A stretch of 64,000 nucleotides of DNA from Caulobacteraceae bacterium (GTDB lineage: Bacteria > Pseudomonadota > Alphaproteobacteria > Caulobacterales > Caulobacteraceae). Position 1 is the first letter of the stretch. The number at the start of each line of letters is the position of its first letter. Below are positions 1 through 8,066 of this stretch, piece after piece. The stretch covers positions 1-64,000 of the forward strand of contig JAIEQC010000024.1 of the NCBI GenBank assembly GCA_019748055.1, written 5' to 3'. Below the pieces are notes generated by a model. The model saw only the letters and a program-made list of their open reading frames with translations, did no database searches and was not told the DNA's origin. The position numbers were made by a program, and so were the translations under genes.

Positions 1-809
1 TCATAGGCCATGACGCAGGTGGCGTTGCCGTGGATGCCCATCTTGTGCTCCAGGCCCGCGCACTGGACGCCCGCGTTGCGCTCTCCGACCGTGCCGTCCT
101 CATTGGCGAAGAACTTCGGCACCACGAACAGGCTGATGCCCTTGATGCCCGCCGGCGCGCCCTCGATGCGGGCCAGCACCAGATGGACGATGTTGTCGGT
201 GAAGTCGTGCTCGCCGGAGCTGATCCAGATTTTCTGGCCGGTGATGGAATAGCTGCCGTCGCCGTTCGGCACGGCCTTGGTGCGGATCAGGCCCAGATCG
301 GTGCCGCACTGGGGCTCGGTCAGGTTCATGGTGCCGCCCCACTCGCCGGTCGCCAGCTTGGGGCAGTAGAGCGCCTTCTGCTCTTCGGAGCCGTTGGCGT
401 TCAGCGCCTCGTAGCAGCCGTGGGTCAGGCCCGGGTACATGGAGAAGGCGGGCGAGGCGGCGGCGGTGAACTGGCCGAACGCCATGCCGACGATGGCCGG
501 CATGCCCTGGCCGCCGTGCTCGGCTTCGGACGACAGGCCGACCCAGCCGGCCTCGACCATCTGCTTGTAGGCGTCCTTCCAGCCCGTCGGGCCGGTGACC
601 CGGCCGGCGTCCCACTTGCAGCCTTCCTGGTCGCCGATGCGGTTCAGGGGGGCGATGACCTGTTCGGCGAACTTGGCGCCTTCCTCCAGAATCTGGCCGA
701 TCAGGTCGGACGAGACGTCCGACAGGCCCGGCTGGTTGGAGTGGCGTTCGACCTCCAGAACCTCGTTCAGCACGAAGGTCAGGTCGCGGACGGGCGCCTT
801 GTAGGCCAT
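1..809 (-). CDS. Acyl-CoA dehydrogenase, DmdC-like (3' part outside window)
   Basis: Flavoprotein that oxidises an acyl-CoA to the enoyl-CoA, passing electrons to ETF in the cytoplasm. Only the first 269 residues lie here; the frame is open to the window edge. The N-terminus (MAYKAPVRD, then a helical N-terminal domain) and the spacing match the roughly 590-residue family that includes FadE-like and DmdC-like enzymes. The FAD/substrate loop 'MNLTEPQCGTDLG' lies at about residues 161-173 and 'GQKIWISSGEHD' at 191-202. The ATG sits 3 bases after the stop of the MerR gene, so the two form an operon. The exact acyl substrate cannot be told from this part; the MerR partner suggests fatty-acid or branched-chain catabolism. 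Confidence 0.93.
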   Translation of the reverse strand, partial: MAYKAPVRDLTFVLNEVLEVERHSNQPGLSDVSSDLIGQILEEGAKFAEQVIAPLNRIGDQEGCKWDAGRVTGPTGWKDAYKQMVEAGWVGLSSEAEHGGQGMPAIVGMAFGQFTAAASPAFSMYPGLTHGCYEALNANGSEEQKALYCPKLATGEWGGTMNLTEPQCGTDLGLIRTKAVPNGDGSYSITGQKIWISSGEHDFTDNIVHLVLARIEGAPAGIKGISLFVVPKFFANEDGTVGERNAGVQCAGLEHKMGIHGNATCVMAY

Positions 810-812
810 GGG

Positions 813-1319
813 TCAGGCTCTCGCTTTGAGGGGATGCAGTCGGGAAAGGTGGGCGTCGTGCAGGGGGTCCGGGTTCAGCCGGGCCTTCAGCAACTGGGCG
901 TATTCGTCGGCGCCGGGCAGCAGGTCGGGGCGATGCTCGCCCAGGCGCGCCTCCATGACGGCGCAGGCCTCCTCGGCCGTCTCGATGGCGGCGTCCAGAT
1001 CGTCGCGCTGCTGCTTCAGGGCCTCGATCTGGGCCCGGTGACGGCGCAGGGCCACGGCCATCTGATGGGCGTTGTGGTCCTTGTGGTCGTAGAGGTCGAG
1101 CATCTCCTGGATTTCGACCAGGGAGAAGCCGATGCGGCGGCCGCGCAGGATCAGCTTCAGCCGGGCGCGGTCGCGCGCCGAATAGACGCGGGTCTGGCCC
1201 TTGCGGGCCGGCGTCAGAAGACCCTTGTCCTCATAGAAGCGCAGCGCCCGCGCCGTGGCCCCGAATTCGCGGCACAGCTGGCGGATCGAATAGGTGCGAT
1301 GGTCGTCGGCGCTCGCCAT
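813..1319 (-). CDS. MerR-family transcriptional regulator
   Basis: DNA-binding regulator of 168 residues. The winged-helix HTH is near the N-terminus ([21 protein letters not shown]), followed by 'KGLLTPAR' and the usual '[14 protein letters not shown]' second part. A long C-terminal helix (about residues 85-135) would form the dimer coiled coil. No metal-binding cysteine cluster is present, so it is not a metal sensor; the closest known role is that of the LiuR/PsrA-like MerR regulators of acyl-CoA catabolism. I chose the ATG at 1319 because an AAGGA precedes it by about 8 bases; an ATG at 1328 is also possible. It is the promoter-proximal gene of a pair with the acyl-CoA dehydrogenase and a candidate operator lies just upstream. 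Confidence 0.92.
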   Translation of the reverse strand: MASADDHRTYSIRQLCREFGATARALRFYEDKGLLTPARKGQTRVYSARDRARLKLILRGRRIGFSLVEIQEMLDLYDHKDHNAHQMAVALRRHRAQIEALKQQRDDLDAAIETAEEACAVMEARLGEHRPDLLPGADEYAQLLKARLNPDPLHDAHLSRLHPLKARA

Positions 1320-1340
1320 GGCGGGCATCCTTGCCCGAAC

Positions 1341-1356
1341 TTGACGCGCACGTAAA
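1341..1356. promoter_or_regulatory. Candidate MerR operator
   Basis: The 16-mer TTGACGCGCACGTAAA matches the palindrome TTTACGTGCACGTAAA at 14 of 16 positions. TTTACGT/ACGTAAA palindromes are the known operator type of MerR regulators of acyl-CoA and branched-chain catabolism. It lies between the MerR gene and the divergent DUF2256 gene, so autoregulation is likely. Inference from sequence only. Confidence 0.45.
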
Positions 1357-1375
1357 GGGAAGGATCGGTCGCATC

Positions 1376-1531
1376 ATGGGCCGCAAACACGTCAACGACG
1401 CCGGCACGAGGAAAGGCGACCTGCCGCAGAAGACCTGCGCCGCCTGCGGCCGCCCCTTCACCTGGCGCCGCAAATGGGCGCGCGACTGGGACCAGGTGAA
1501 GTTCTGTTCGGACAAATGCCGGGGCGGCTGA
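1376..1531 (+). CDS. DUF2256 domain protein (small zinc-finger-like)
   Basis: Protein of 51 residues with a CxxC...CxxxC pattern: '[31 protein letters not shown]'-type core (cysteines near residues 20, 23, 42 and 46). This is the DUF2256 family, widespread in proteobacteria and often next to cryptochrome/photolyase genes, though not here. The four cysteines probably hold one zinc ion. Function unknown. An in-frame ATG further upstream at 1331 would run through the MerR operator; the ATG at 1376 gives the normal family length. It is divergent from the MerR gene and convergent with the DoxX-like gene, with 3 bases between the two stops. Confidence 0.8.
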   Translation: MGRKHVNDAGTRKGDLPQKTCAACGRPFTWRRKWARDWDQVKFCSDKCRGG

Positions 1532-1534
1532 AGG

Positions 1535-1957
1535 TCAGCGGACTTCGCGGGACCGCATCCACAGCACCGGGACCAAAACGCCGATCAGGGCGAGGTTGGT
1601 CAGGGCGGGGACCAGCTCAAGCGCCAGGGCGTGGACGCCCAGCATGACGGTCGCGAGCGCCAGCAAGCCGACGGCCGCGGTGACCATCAGCGGACGGCCC
1701 CACTTCCAGGAGACCAGCGGCGCCAGCAGCAGGACGGCCAGGACGATCTCGGCCAGGCCCAGCCCCTGGACCATCTCGACCGGGACGCGGGCGGTCCAGG
1801 ACATCAGCTCGGACAGGGTGGTCACGGGCTCGGTGGCCTTGGCCCAGCCGGCGGCCAGGAAGAACATGGCCAGCCAGCCCTGCAGGGTCCACAGGGTGAG
1901 GTTGCGGTAGCTTTGGCGCAGGCGGACCTGGGACGGGGAAAGGGCCTGAGAGCTCAT
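1535..1957 (-). CDS. DoxX-like integral membrane protein
   Basis: Membrane protein of 140 residues with four predicted hydrophobic helices: about 22-42 (TLQGWLAMFFLAAGWAKA), 64-82, 88-108 and 112-132. The first helix with 'FFLAAGWAK' and the overall size fit the DoxX/DoxD-like family. Members have roles in redox or envelope stress in some bacteria, but nothing here indicates a partner. The frame is open far upstream; I took the ATG at 1957 because the preceding residues are arginine-rich and unlike the protein. The 280 bases between this gene and selO hold no other gene that I can support. Confidence 0.7.
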   Translation of the reverse strand: MSSQALSPSQVRLRQSYRNLTLWTLQGWLAMFFLAAGWAKATEPVTTLSELMSWTARVPVEMVQGLGLAEIVLAVLLLAPLVSWKWGRPLMVTAAVGLLALATVMLGVHALALELVPALTNLALIGVLVPVLWMRSREVR

Positions 1958-2238
1958 TCTCAAAGTCGCCCGGGGAGGGGCGCTCCGGTTCTTATTGGTA
2001 ACAGTGGCGAGATCGGTTCGCCTGCCCCATCCCGCAAGGGCGCGAAGCTTGAGCGTAACCATCCGTGATCGCCTTCTGCGTGAACTACGGGGCCGAAGCG
2101 TGACCGTATGCATAAGAATCCGTAAGGAAGCGTTGCCGCGGACCGGACGCCGCATCGAGAAGACGTTCGGAGCGGCCGGATTTCGACCGCGCGGCAAAGC
2201 TAGGCGCTTGCTGCTGCCAAGGTGCTGTCAGCAGCCGG

Positions 2239-3627
2239 TCAATCGGCGCGCAGCCGCGCGATCTTCGCCTCGAACGGACCCCAGTCGTCGTCCCGGTCGA
2301 TGGCGGCCCAGATGGACTCGACCTCGTCGATCAGCATCTCCTCGGGCTCCGGGCGGGCGAAGCGGGGGGATTCCAGACGTTCGGGGCGGTCCGGCTCGTG
2401 CTCGAACAGGGCGAAGCGGAAGTCGGCGAAGGCCTTGGTCTGATAGAGCGCCGCGCGCGGGCCCGACAGGGCACGGGCCGAGGAGGCGAAGCCGGCGAAC
2501 CAGTCGTGGAACAGCGGCTCCCACCGCAGAGCCTCGCCGCCCTCGCGGAGCAGGGCCAGGGCGGCGTCCAGCAGGCGCTGGTCCGCCGCCTCGCCGAGGC
2601 TGAGAACGCCCAGCCGCTCCAGGAACGCGGCCCGCAGCTCCCGAATGTAGGCGGGGCCGAAGCCGTTCAGCGCATCGGTCAGGTTTTGGGCGTCGCCGAG
2701 GGGCTTCAGCGCGCCGCCGAGCTGGGTCAGGGCCCAGAACACGGCCTCGGGCTGGCGCGCGAAGGCGTAGAGGCCGAACTGGTCGAAATAGGCGGCGGTG
2801 AAGCCGGGCTCATAGTGGGGCAGGAAGCGCCAGGGGCCATAGTCGAAGCTCTCGCCCGTGACGTTCAGGTTGTCGGTGTTCAGCACCCCATGGACGAAGC
2901 CGGCCGCGACCCACCGCGCCGCCAGTCGAGCCGAAGCGTCTACGACGGAGCCCAGAAAGCCTGCCGCGTCTCCGGGCGTGACGTGCGGATGGTACAGCGA
3001 CCGCGCATGCTCCAGCAGCGCGTCGAGCATGTCGGTCCGGCCGAGGTAGGCGGCGCGCTGGAAGGTGCCGAAGCGGATGTGCGAGTGCGACAGGCGCACC
3101 AGCACGGCCGAGCGCGTGGGCGACGGCTCGTCGCCGCGTTCCAGCTCTTCTCCCGTCTCGATCAGGCTGAAGGCCCGGCTGGTCGACACGCCGAGCCGTT
3201 CCAGCATCTCGGCCGCCAGGACCTCGCGCACGCCGCCCTTCAGCGTCAGTCGCCCGTCGGCGCCGCGCGACCAGGGGGTCTGGCCAGACCCCTTGGCGCC
3301 CAGATCCATCAGTCGCCCGCGATCGTCGCGCATCTGGGCGGCCAGAAAGCCTCTGCCGTCGCCGAGGTCCGGGTTGTAGGTGCGGAACTGGTGCCCGTGG
3401 TAGCGCATGGCGATCGGTCCCGGCTGGCCCGGCAGGGCCGCGAAACGGCCGAAGCAGTCGATCCATTCGTCGTGCGAAAGGGTCTCCAGCCCGACCTGCG
3501 CCGCCGCCCGGTCGTTGCGGAAGCGCAGGATCGTCCGCGGGAAATCCGCGGCCCGGACGGCGTCGCCGTAGTCCTCGCCGAGGGCGAAAAAGCGCGGCTC
3601 GGGACGGTAGAGGGAGGAGGGGGGCAT
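2239..3627 (-). CDS. selO: Protein adenylyltransferase SelO (YdiU family)
   Basis: Pseudokinase-fold enzyme that transfers AMP from ATP to Ser/Thr/Tyr of target proteins; in E. coli it modifies redox proteins. The 462 residues match the bacterial SelO length. Family blocks are all visible: 'AMRYHGHQF' near residue 75, 'LGAKGSGQTPWSRGADGR' near 108-125, 'SHSHIRFGTFQ' near 180 and 'GFVHGVLNTDNLNVTGESFDYGPW' near 243-266, which holds the catalytic Asn/Asp residues. The gene stands alone between a DoxX-like gene and divergent nhaA. A weak hairpin (GCTGCTG/CAGCAGC, 2210-2235) follows the stop without a clear U-tract. Confidence 0.93.
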   Translation of the reverse strand: MPPSSLYRPEPRFFALGEDYGDAVRAADFPRTILRFRNDRAAAQVGLETLSHDEWIDCFGRFAALPGQPGPIAMRYHGHQFRTYNPDLGDGRGFLAAQMRDDRGRLMDLGAKGSGQTPWSRGADGRLTLKGGVREVLAAEMLERLGVSTSRAFSLIETGEELERGDEPSPTRSAVLVRLSHSHIRFGTFQRAAYLGRTDMLDALLEHARSLYHPHVTPGDAAGFLGSVVDASARLAARWVAAGFVHGVLNTDNLNVTGESFDYGPWRFLPHYEPGFTAAYFDQFGLYAFARQPEAVFWALTQLGGALKPLGDAQNLTDALNGFGPAYIRELRAAFLERLGVLSLGEAADQRLLDAALALLREGGEALRWEPLFHDWFAGFASSARALSGPRAALYQTKAFADFRFALFEHEPDRPERLESPRFARPEPEEMLIDEVESIWAAIDRDDDWGPFEAKIARLRAD

Positions 3628-3824
3628 GGGGCGCAGATGCGGGCGCAGAGACGGGAAGGCAACCTCAAAGCCTTGAACCTTGGGCTTCTGCGGGTATTTA
3701 GGCGGACAGAGATCAGGCCCGCGCGTACCGGCGGGCCAGGCCGGCGCCCGCGTTCAGGGGCGAACCCGGTCCGGCGTCCGTCGATAACCTGACGCCCCGA
3801 CCTTTCGTGATCCCGGAGGCCGCC

Positions 3825-5033
3825 ATGGCGCGCAGACTGACGCTCGAATTCCTGAAGACCGAGGCCGGCTCCGGCGCCGTGCTGGGCTTGGCCGCGCTGA
3901 GCGCCCTGGTCATCGCCAACTCGCCGCTGTCGAGCGACTATTTCGCCCTGCTGAAGTCCGAGCACGTGCTGCAGGTCGGGCCCGCGATCCTGGAGATGTC
4001 GATCTCCGAATGGATCAAGGAAGGCCTGATGGCGATCTTCTTCCTCGTGGTGGGACTGGAGATCAAATACGAGATTCTGCGCGGCGAGCTCAGCGATCCG
4101 AAGAAGCTGGCGACGCCCGTGCTGGCGGCGCTGGGCGGCATGATCGCCCCGGGGCTGGTCTATCTGGCGGTCGTGTCCGCGCTGGGCGGACCGACGCAGG
4201 GGTGGCCGATCCCGCTGGCCACCGACATCGCCTTCGCGCTCGCGGTCTTCGCCATGGTTGCGCGGGGGCTGCCGTCGTCCCTGCGGGTGTTCCTGCTGAC
4301 CCTGGCCATCGTCGACGATCTGGGGGCGATCGCCCTGATCGCCGTGCTTTTCTCTCAGGGCGTGGATTGGGTACCGCTGGCCTGGGTCGGCGCGCTGCTG
4401 GCCTTCGGCGCCGTGGCGGCGCAGTGGAAGAAGGTCCCGTCGCCTTTCTGGGTGCTGGGTTTCGGTCTGGTGTGGTGGTTGACGGTGGAGGCGGGCCTCT
4501 CGACCTCGCTGACGGCCGTGGCCTTCGCCGCCATCGTGCCGATCAAGGAACGGCGCGACAAACAGGCCCCGCTGAAGGAGGCCATGCACGATCTGCACCC
4601 CTATGTCGCCTACATCATCCTGCCGCTGTTCGCGTTCGCCAAGGCGGGGGTCAGCTTCGCGGGCATCGGCCTGGAACAGGCCGCCGCGCCGCTGGTGGCC
4701 GGCATCGCGCTGGGGCTGTTCCTGGGCAAGCAGGCCGGGGTGCTGGCCATGGCCTGGCTGGCTTCGGCGCTCAAGATCGGAAAGAAGCCGACCGGCGCGA
4801 CCTGGCTGGAGGTCTATGGCGTCAGCCTGCTGTGCGGTGTCGGCTTCACCATGAGCCTGTTCATCGGCGCGCTCGCCTTCCCCGGCGCGATCGACTCGCC
4901 GGAGCAGGTCGAGGTCAAGCTGGGCGTCCTGGGCGGCTCGATCCTGTCGGGCGTTCTGGGCGGCGTCGTCCTCGCCCTGGCCGCACGGCGGCGCAAGGAA
5001 TTGGCCGAAGCGACCGCGAATACTGTCGCCTGA
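3825..5033 (+). CDS. nhaA: Na+/H+ antiporter NhaA
   Basis: Inner-membrane secondary transporter exporting Na+ or Li+ in exchange for about two protons; gives pH and salt homeostasis. It has 402 residues with about twelve hydrophobic segments. The ion-binding segment 'LTLAIVDDLGAIALIAVLF' holds the two adjacent aspartates (E. coli Asp163/164 equivalents), and 'PLATDIAFALAVFAMV' is the TM IV motif with the extended-chain aspartate. I chose the ATG at 3825 because CGGAGG lies 5 bases before it; a GTG at 3807 would also be in frame. Single gene, divergent from selO. Confidence 0.96.
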   Translation: MARRLTLEFLKTEAGSGAVLGLAALSALVIANSPLSSDYFALLKSEHVLQVGPAILEMSISEWIKEGLMAIFFLVVGLEIKYEILRGELSDPKKLATPVLAALGGMIAPGLVYLAVVSALGGPTQGWPIPLATDIAFALAVFAMVARGLPSSLRVFLLTLAIVDDLGAIALIAVLFSQGVDWVPLAWVGALLAFGAVAAQWKKVPSPFWVLGFGLVWWLTVEAGLSTSLTAVAFAAIVPIKERRDKQAPLKEAMHDLHPYVAYIILPLFAFAKAGVSFAGIGLEQAAAPLVAGIALGLFLGKQAGVLAMAWLASALKIGKKPTGATWLEVYGVSLLCGVGFTMSLFIGALAFPGAIDSPEQVEVKLGVLGGSILSGVLGGVVLALAARRRKELAEATANTVA

Positions 5034-5058
5034 CGCACGAACATTGACGTCGCGTCAG
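5030..5058 (+). terminator. Weak hairpin at the end of nhaA
   Basis: CTGACGC/GCGTCAG, a 7-bp perfect stem with a 15-base loop, overlaps the nhaA stop codon and is followed by a short T-rich stretch. Only a weak candidate because the loop is long and the U-tract is interrupted. Confidence 0.25.
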
Positions 5059-5255
5059 CTGTTTCCGTCGCTTTCTTGTCACAGTCGCGGCCGTCGCGCG
5101 GCGCAAGGGCGGCTGTAACGCGGCGTGATCCTTGTTCCAAAGCCCGGCTTGGATTACCCCGGACGATCGGAACCCTCGTCACGTCAGAAGGACGGGGTCT
5201 TCAGGGATTGGGAACGCCCGGCCGACCCGGCCGGGCTCTAGGAGCCGGGATAGAC

Positions 5256-7856
5256 ATGCGTCTGAACCACATTCTTCGCACCACCGTGTCCGCAGCCGTC
5301 GTCGGGACGGCCGTGTTCGGGGCCGCCGGCGTCGCCGTCGCCCAGGAGCAGGAGGTCACCCGCGTCGACGACATCATCGTCACCGCCCAGAAGCGGGAGC
5401 AGAGCCTGCAGGACGTGCCGATCGTGGTCACGACCCTGTCGCAGGAGACGCTGGAAGATGCCGGCGTGCGCGACATCAAGGATCTGCAGATCCTGACGCC
5501 CGGCATGACCGTGACGTCGACCGCGTCGGAAGCGTCGACCACGGCGCGCATCCGCGGCGTCGGCACCGTCGGCGACAACCCCGGTCTGGAAAGCTCGGTC
5601 GGCGTGGTGATCGACGGCGTCTACCGTTCGCGGAACTCGGTCGGCTTCGGCGACCTGGGCGAACTGCAGCGCATCGAAGTGCTGAAGGGCCCGCAGGGCA
5701 CCCTGTTCGGCAAGAACACCTCGGCCGGCGTGATCAACATCATCACCGAGCAGCCGTCGTTCACGCCCGAGTTCAACTTCGAGGCCACGGTCGGCAACTA
5801 TGACGCCAAGGCGATCTCGGGCTCGGTGTCCGGTCCGCTCAGCGACAACCTGGCCTTCCGCCTGTATGCCGGCCGCCGTCTGCGCGACGGCTTCATGACG
5901 ATCGACACCGGCGACGGTCCGCGTCCGCAGACCGACGACAACAACCAGGACTTCGGCACCGTCCGCGGTCAGGTGCTGTGGCTGCCGAACGAGAACACCT
6001 CGATCCGAGTGATCGCGGATTACTCCAAGCGCGACGAATACTGCTGCGTCGGCACCCAGGTCCGCACCGGCCCGACCTTCCCGTTCATCGACGGCACGTC
6101 GACGGGCACGGGCCAGCGTCCGCCGGCGCCGGGCTTCGGCGCCCTGCCGTTCTCGCGCACGGCCTTCGCCAACCGCGAGACGGGCCAGGAAGTCGAGGAC
6201 AAGGGCGTCTCGATCGAGGCCAACATCGACCTGCCGTCCATGTTCGGCGGCGCGACCCTGACGTCGATCACCTCCTGGCGCGACTGGTCTTTCGTGAACG
6301 GCCAGGACGCCGACTTCACCGGCGCCGACATCGCCTATCGCCTGAAGGACGGCGACTTCGGCTTCGGGGTCGAGAACCTGACCCAGGAGTTCCGCCTGGC
6401 CGGGGCCACCGACCGCCTCGACTGGCTGGTCGGCGTCTTCGTCACGCGCGAGGACATCGACCGTCAGGACAGCTTCTATCTGGGCGCCGACTATGCGCCG
6501 GTGTTGTCGTTCCAGCTGTCCGCCGCACTGAACGCCGCCAACCCGCTGATCCCGGTCAGCCCGTCCATCATCCCCTGCTTCACCCGCACGGGCCAGACGG
6601 CCATCGGCCTGCAGAGCTGCCTGGGCACCGGCGGCGCCGTGTTCGGCGGCGGACCGGCCTTCGCGGCCGGACAGTCGCTGGAGGACGTCTATGAGCAGCG
6701 TTCGGACTCGTTCGCGATCTTCACGAACAACACCTATTCGGTGACCGACCAGCTCGATATCACCCTGGGCCTGCGCTACACCTACGACGACAAGAGCCTC
6801 GAGGGTCTGCAGACCAACGGCACGGGCGCCGGGGCCGGCACCTGCGCCGCGGGCCTGGCCAACCAGGCGGCGATCGGGGCCGTCCTGGGCGCCTCGGCCC
6901 CGACCATCCTCGGCCGTCTCTGCCTGCCGTGGTCGAACCCGTTCTACAACAACCGCGTCGTCAACGAGACCGAGAGCGACGGCGAGGTTTCGGGCACCAT
7001 CAAGGCCTCCTACCGCATCTCGCCGGAGGCCATGGTCTATGGCTCGTATGCCCGCGGCTACAAGTCGTTCGGCTACAACCTCGACCGCGTGCAGACCGGC
7101 ATCACGCCGAACGCCTCGCTGCTGTTCCCGTCGGAAGTCGTCGACAGCTATGAGCTGGGCGCCAAGCTGACGCTGCTGGACCGCACCCTGCTGCTGAACG
7201 TCACCTACTTCGACCAGACCTTCACCGACTTCCAGCTGAACACCTTCCTGGGCACGTCGTTCGTGGTCGAGTCGATCCCGGAGCTGACCTCGCGCGGCGT
7301 GGACGCGGACTTCGTCTGGTTCACCCCGGTCGAGGGCCTGAGCTTCTCGGGCGGCCTGACCTACACCGAGACCCAATACGGCACCTTCACCGCCGCCGAC
7401 CTGGCCAACCCGGGCAACTTCCCGCAGCTGTCGCTGCTGCCCGGCGCCACGGCGTCGTTCGCGCCGGAATGGTCGGGCTCCGCCTCGGTCAACTTCGACC
7501 GCAGCCTGGGCAACGGCCTGCGCGGCGGCTTCTCGCTCTCGGCCAAGTACATGAGCGAGTACAACACCGGTTCCGACCTGATCCCGTTCAAGGACCAGGA
7601 AGCCTTCACCATGCTGAACGGCCGCGTGTCAATCGGCACGGAGGACGAGCGCTGGACCCTGGAAGGCTGGGTGCAGAACCTGACCGACGAGGAGTACATC
7701 CAGGTCGCCTACAACGCCTTCCTGCAGGGCTCGGCGTTCCAGACGACGGTCCAGCCGAACGGCACGTTCTACAACCCGGCGCTGGACAGCCAGACCTACA
7801 ACGCCTTCAACGGCGCGCCGCGGACCTACGGCATGACCCTGCGCTATCGCTACTGA
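5256..7856 (+). CDS. TonB-dependent receptor
   Basis: Outer-membrane beta-barrel that imports a ligand using TonB energy. The 866 residues begin with a clear Sec signal peptide (MRLNHILRTTVSAAVVG..., cleavage after GVAVA-Q at about residue 29), then a TonB-box-like 'DDIIVTAQKREQSLQDVP', a plug domain (about 45-160, with 'GPQGTLFGKNTSAGVINI') and a barrel. The C-terminal residues 'GMTLRYRY' end in an aromatic residue as expected. Two paired-cysteine loops are in barrel loops (CC near 263; later C...C pairs near 440 and 530). The 'QKREQSLQDVPIV' start is typical of the large Caulobacterales/Sphingomonadales receptor family, whose ligands are often unknown. It is a stand-alone gene with a strong terminator. 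Confidence 0.95.
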   Translation: MRLNHILRTTVSAAVVGTAVFGAAGVAVAQEQEVTRVDDIIVTAQKREQSLQDVPIVVTTLSQETLEDAGVRDIKDLQILTPGMTVTSTASEASTTARIRGVGTVGDNPGLESSVGVVIDGVYRSRNSVGFGDLGELQRIEVLKGPQGTLFGKNTSAGVINIITEQPSFTPEFNFEATVGNYDAKAISGSVSGPLSDNLAFRLYAGRRLRDGFMTIDTGDGPRPQTDDNNQDFGTVRGQVLWLPNENTSIRVIADYSKRDEYCCVGTQVRTGPTFPFIDGTSTGTGQRPPAPGFGALPFSRTAFANRETGQEVEDKGVSIEANIDLPSMFGGATLTSITSWRDWSFVNGQDADFTGADIAYRLKDGDFGFGVENLTQEFRLAGATDRLDWLVGVFVTREDIDRQDSFYLGADYAPVLSFQLSAALNAANPLIPVSPSIIPCFTRTGQTAIGLQSCLGTGGAVFGGGPAFAAGQSLEDVYEQRSDSFAIFTNNTYSVTDQLDITLGLRYTYDDKSLEGLQTNGTGAGAGTCAAGLANQAAIGAVLGASAPTILGRLCLPWSNPFYNNRVVNETESDGEVSGTIKASYRISPEAMVYGSYARGYKSFGYNLDRVQTGITPNASLLFPSEVVDSYELGAKLTLLDRTLLLNVTYFDQTFTDFQLNTFLGTSFVVESIPELTSRGVDADFVWFTPVEGLSFSGGLTYTETQYGTFTAADLANPGNFPQLSLLPGATASFAPEWSGSASVNFDRSLGNGLRGGFSLSAKYMSEYNTGSDLIPFKDQEAFTMLNGRVSIGTEDERWTLEGWVQNLTDEEYIQVAYNAFLQGSAFQTTVQPNGTFYNPALDSQTYNAFNGAPRTYGMTLRYRY

Positions 7857-7882
7857 GCGCGCGGGCCACGGCCTGAAACGAG

Positions 7883-7920
7883 AACCGGCCGGGGAGCGAT
7901 CCCCGGCCGGTTTTCTTTTT
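7883..7920 (+). terminator. Rho-independent terminator of the TonB receptor
   Basis: A perfect 13-bp stem (AACCGGCCGGGGA/TCCCCGGCCGGTT) with GCGA tetraloop, followed by TTTTCTTTTT. It lies 26 bases after the receptor stop. Confidence 0.93.
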
Positions 7921-8005
7921 GATCCCGAAGCATGCACGCCCCGAGGATACGCGCTCACGCCGAGGCCGGCCTCGGCGCCGGCGGCATCCCGTTCCTTGGC
8001 CGGAG

Positions 8006-8041
8006 CAAAAAGGGCCGCTCCGTCAGCGGGAGCGGCCCCTT
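8006..8041 (-). terminator. Rho-independent terminator of the RND operon
   Basis: Read on the minus strand, AGGGGCCGCTCC pairs with GGAGCGGCCCT and is followed by a run of T. It lies about 25 bases after the stop of the RND permease gene. Confidence 0.85.
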
Positions 8042-8066
8042 GATTCATCGCCACCGGAGGTGCGGA

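Noticed and set aside
2398-3792. A long plus-strand frame opposite selO
   Set aside because: Composition is that of a GC-rich antisense frame; selO has all family motifs.
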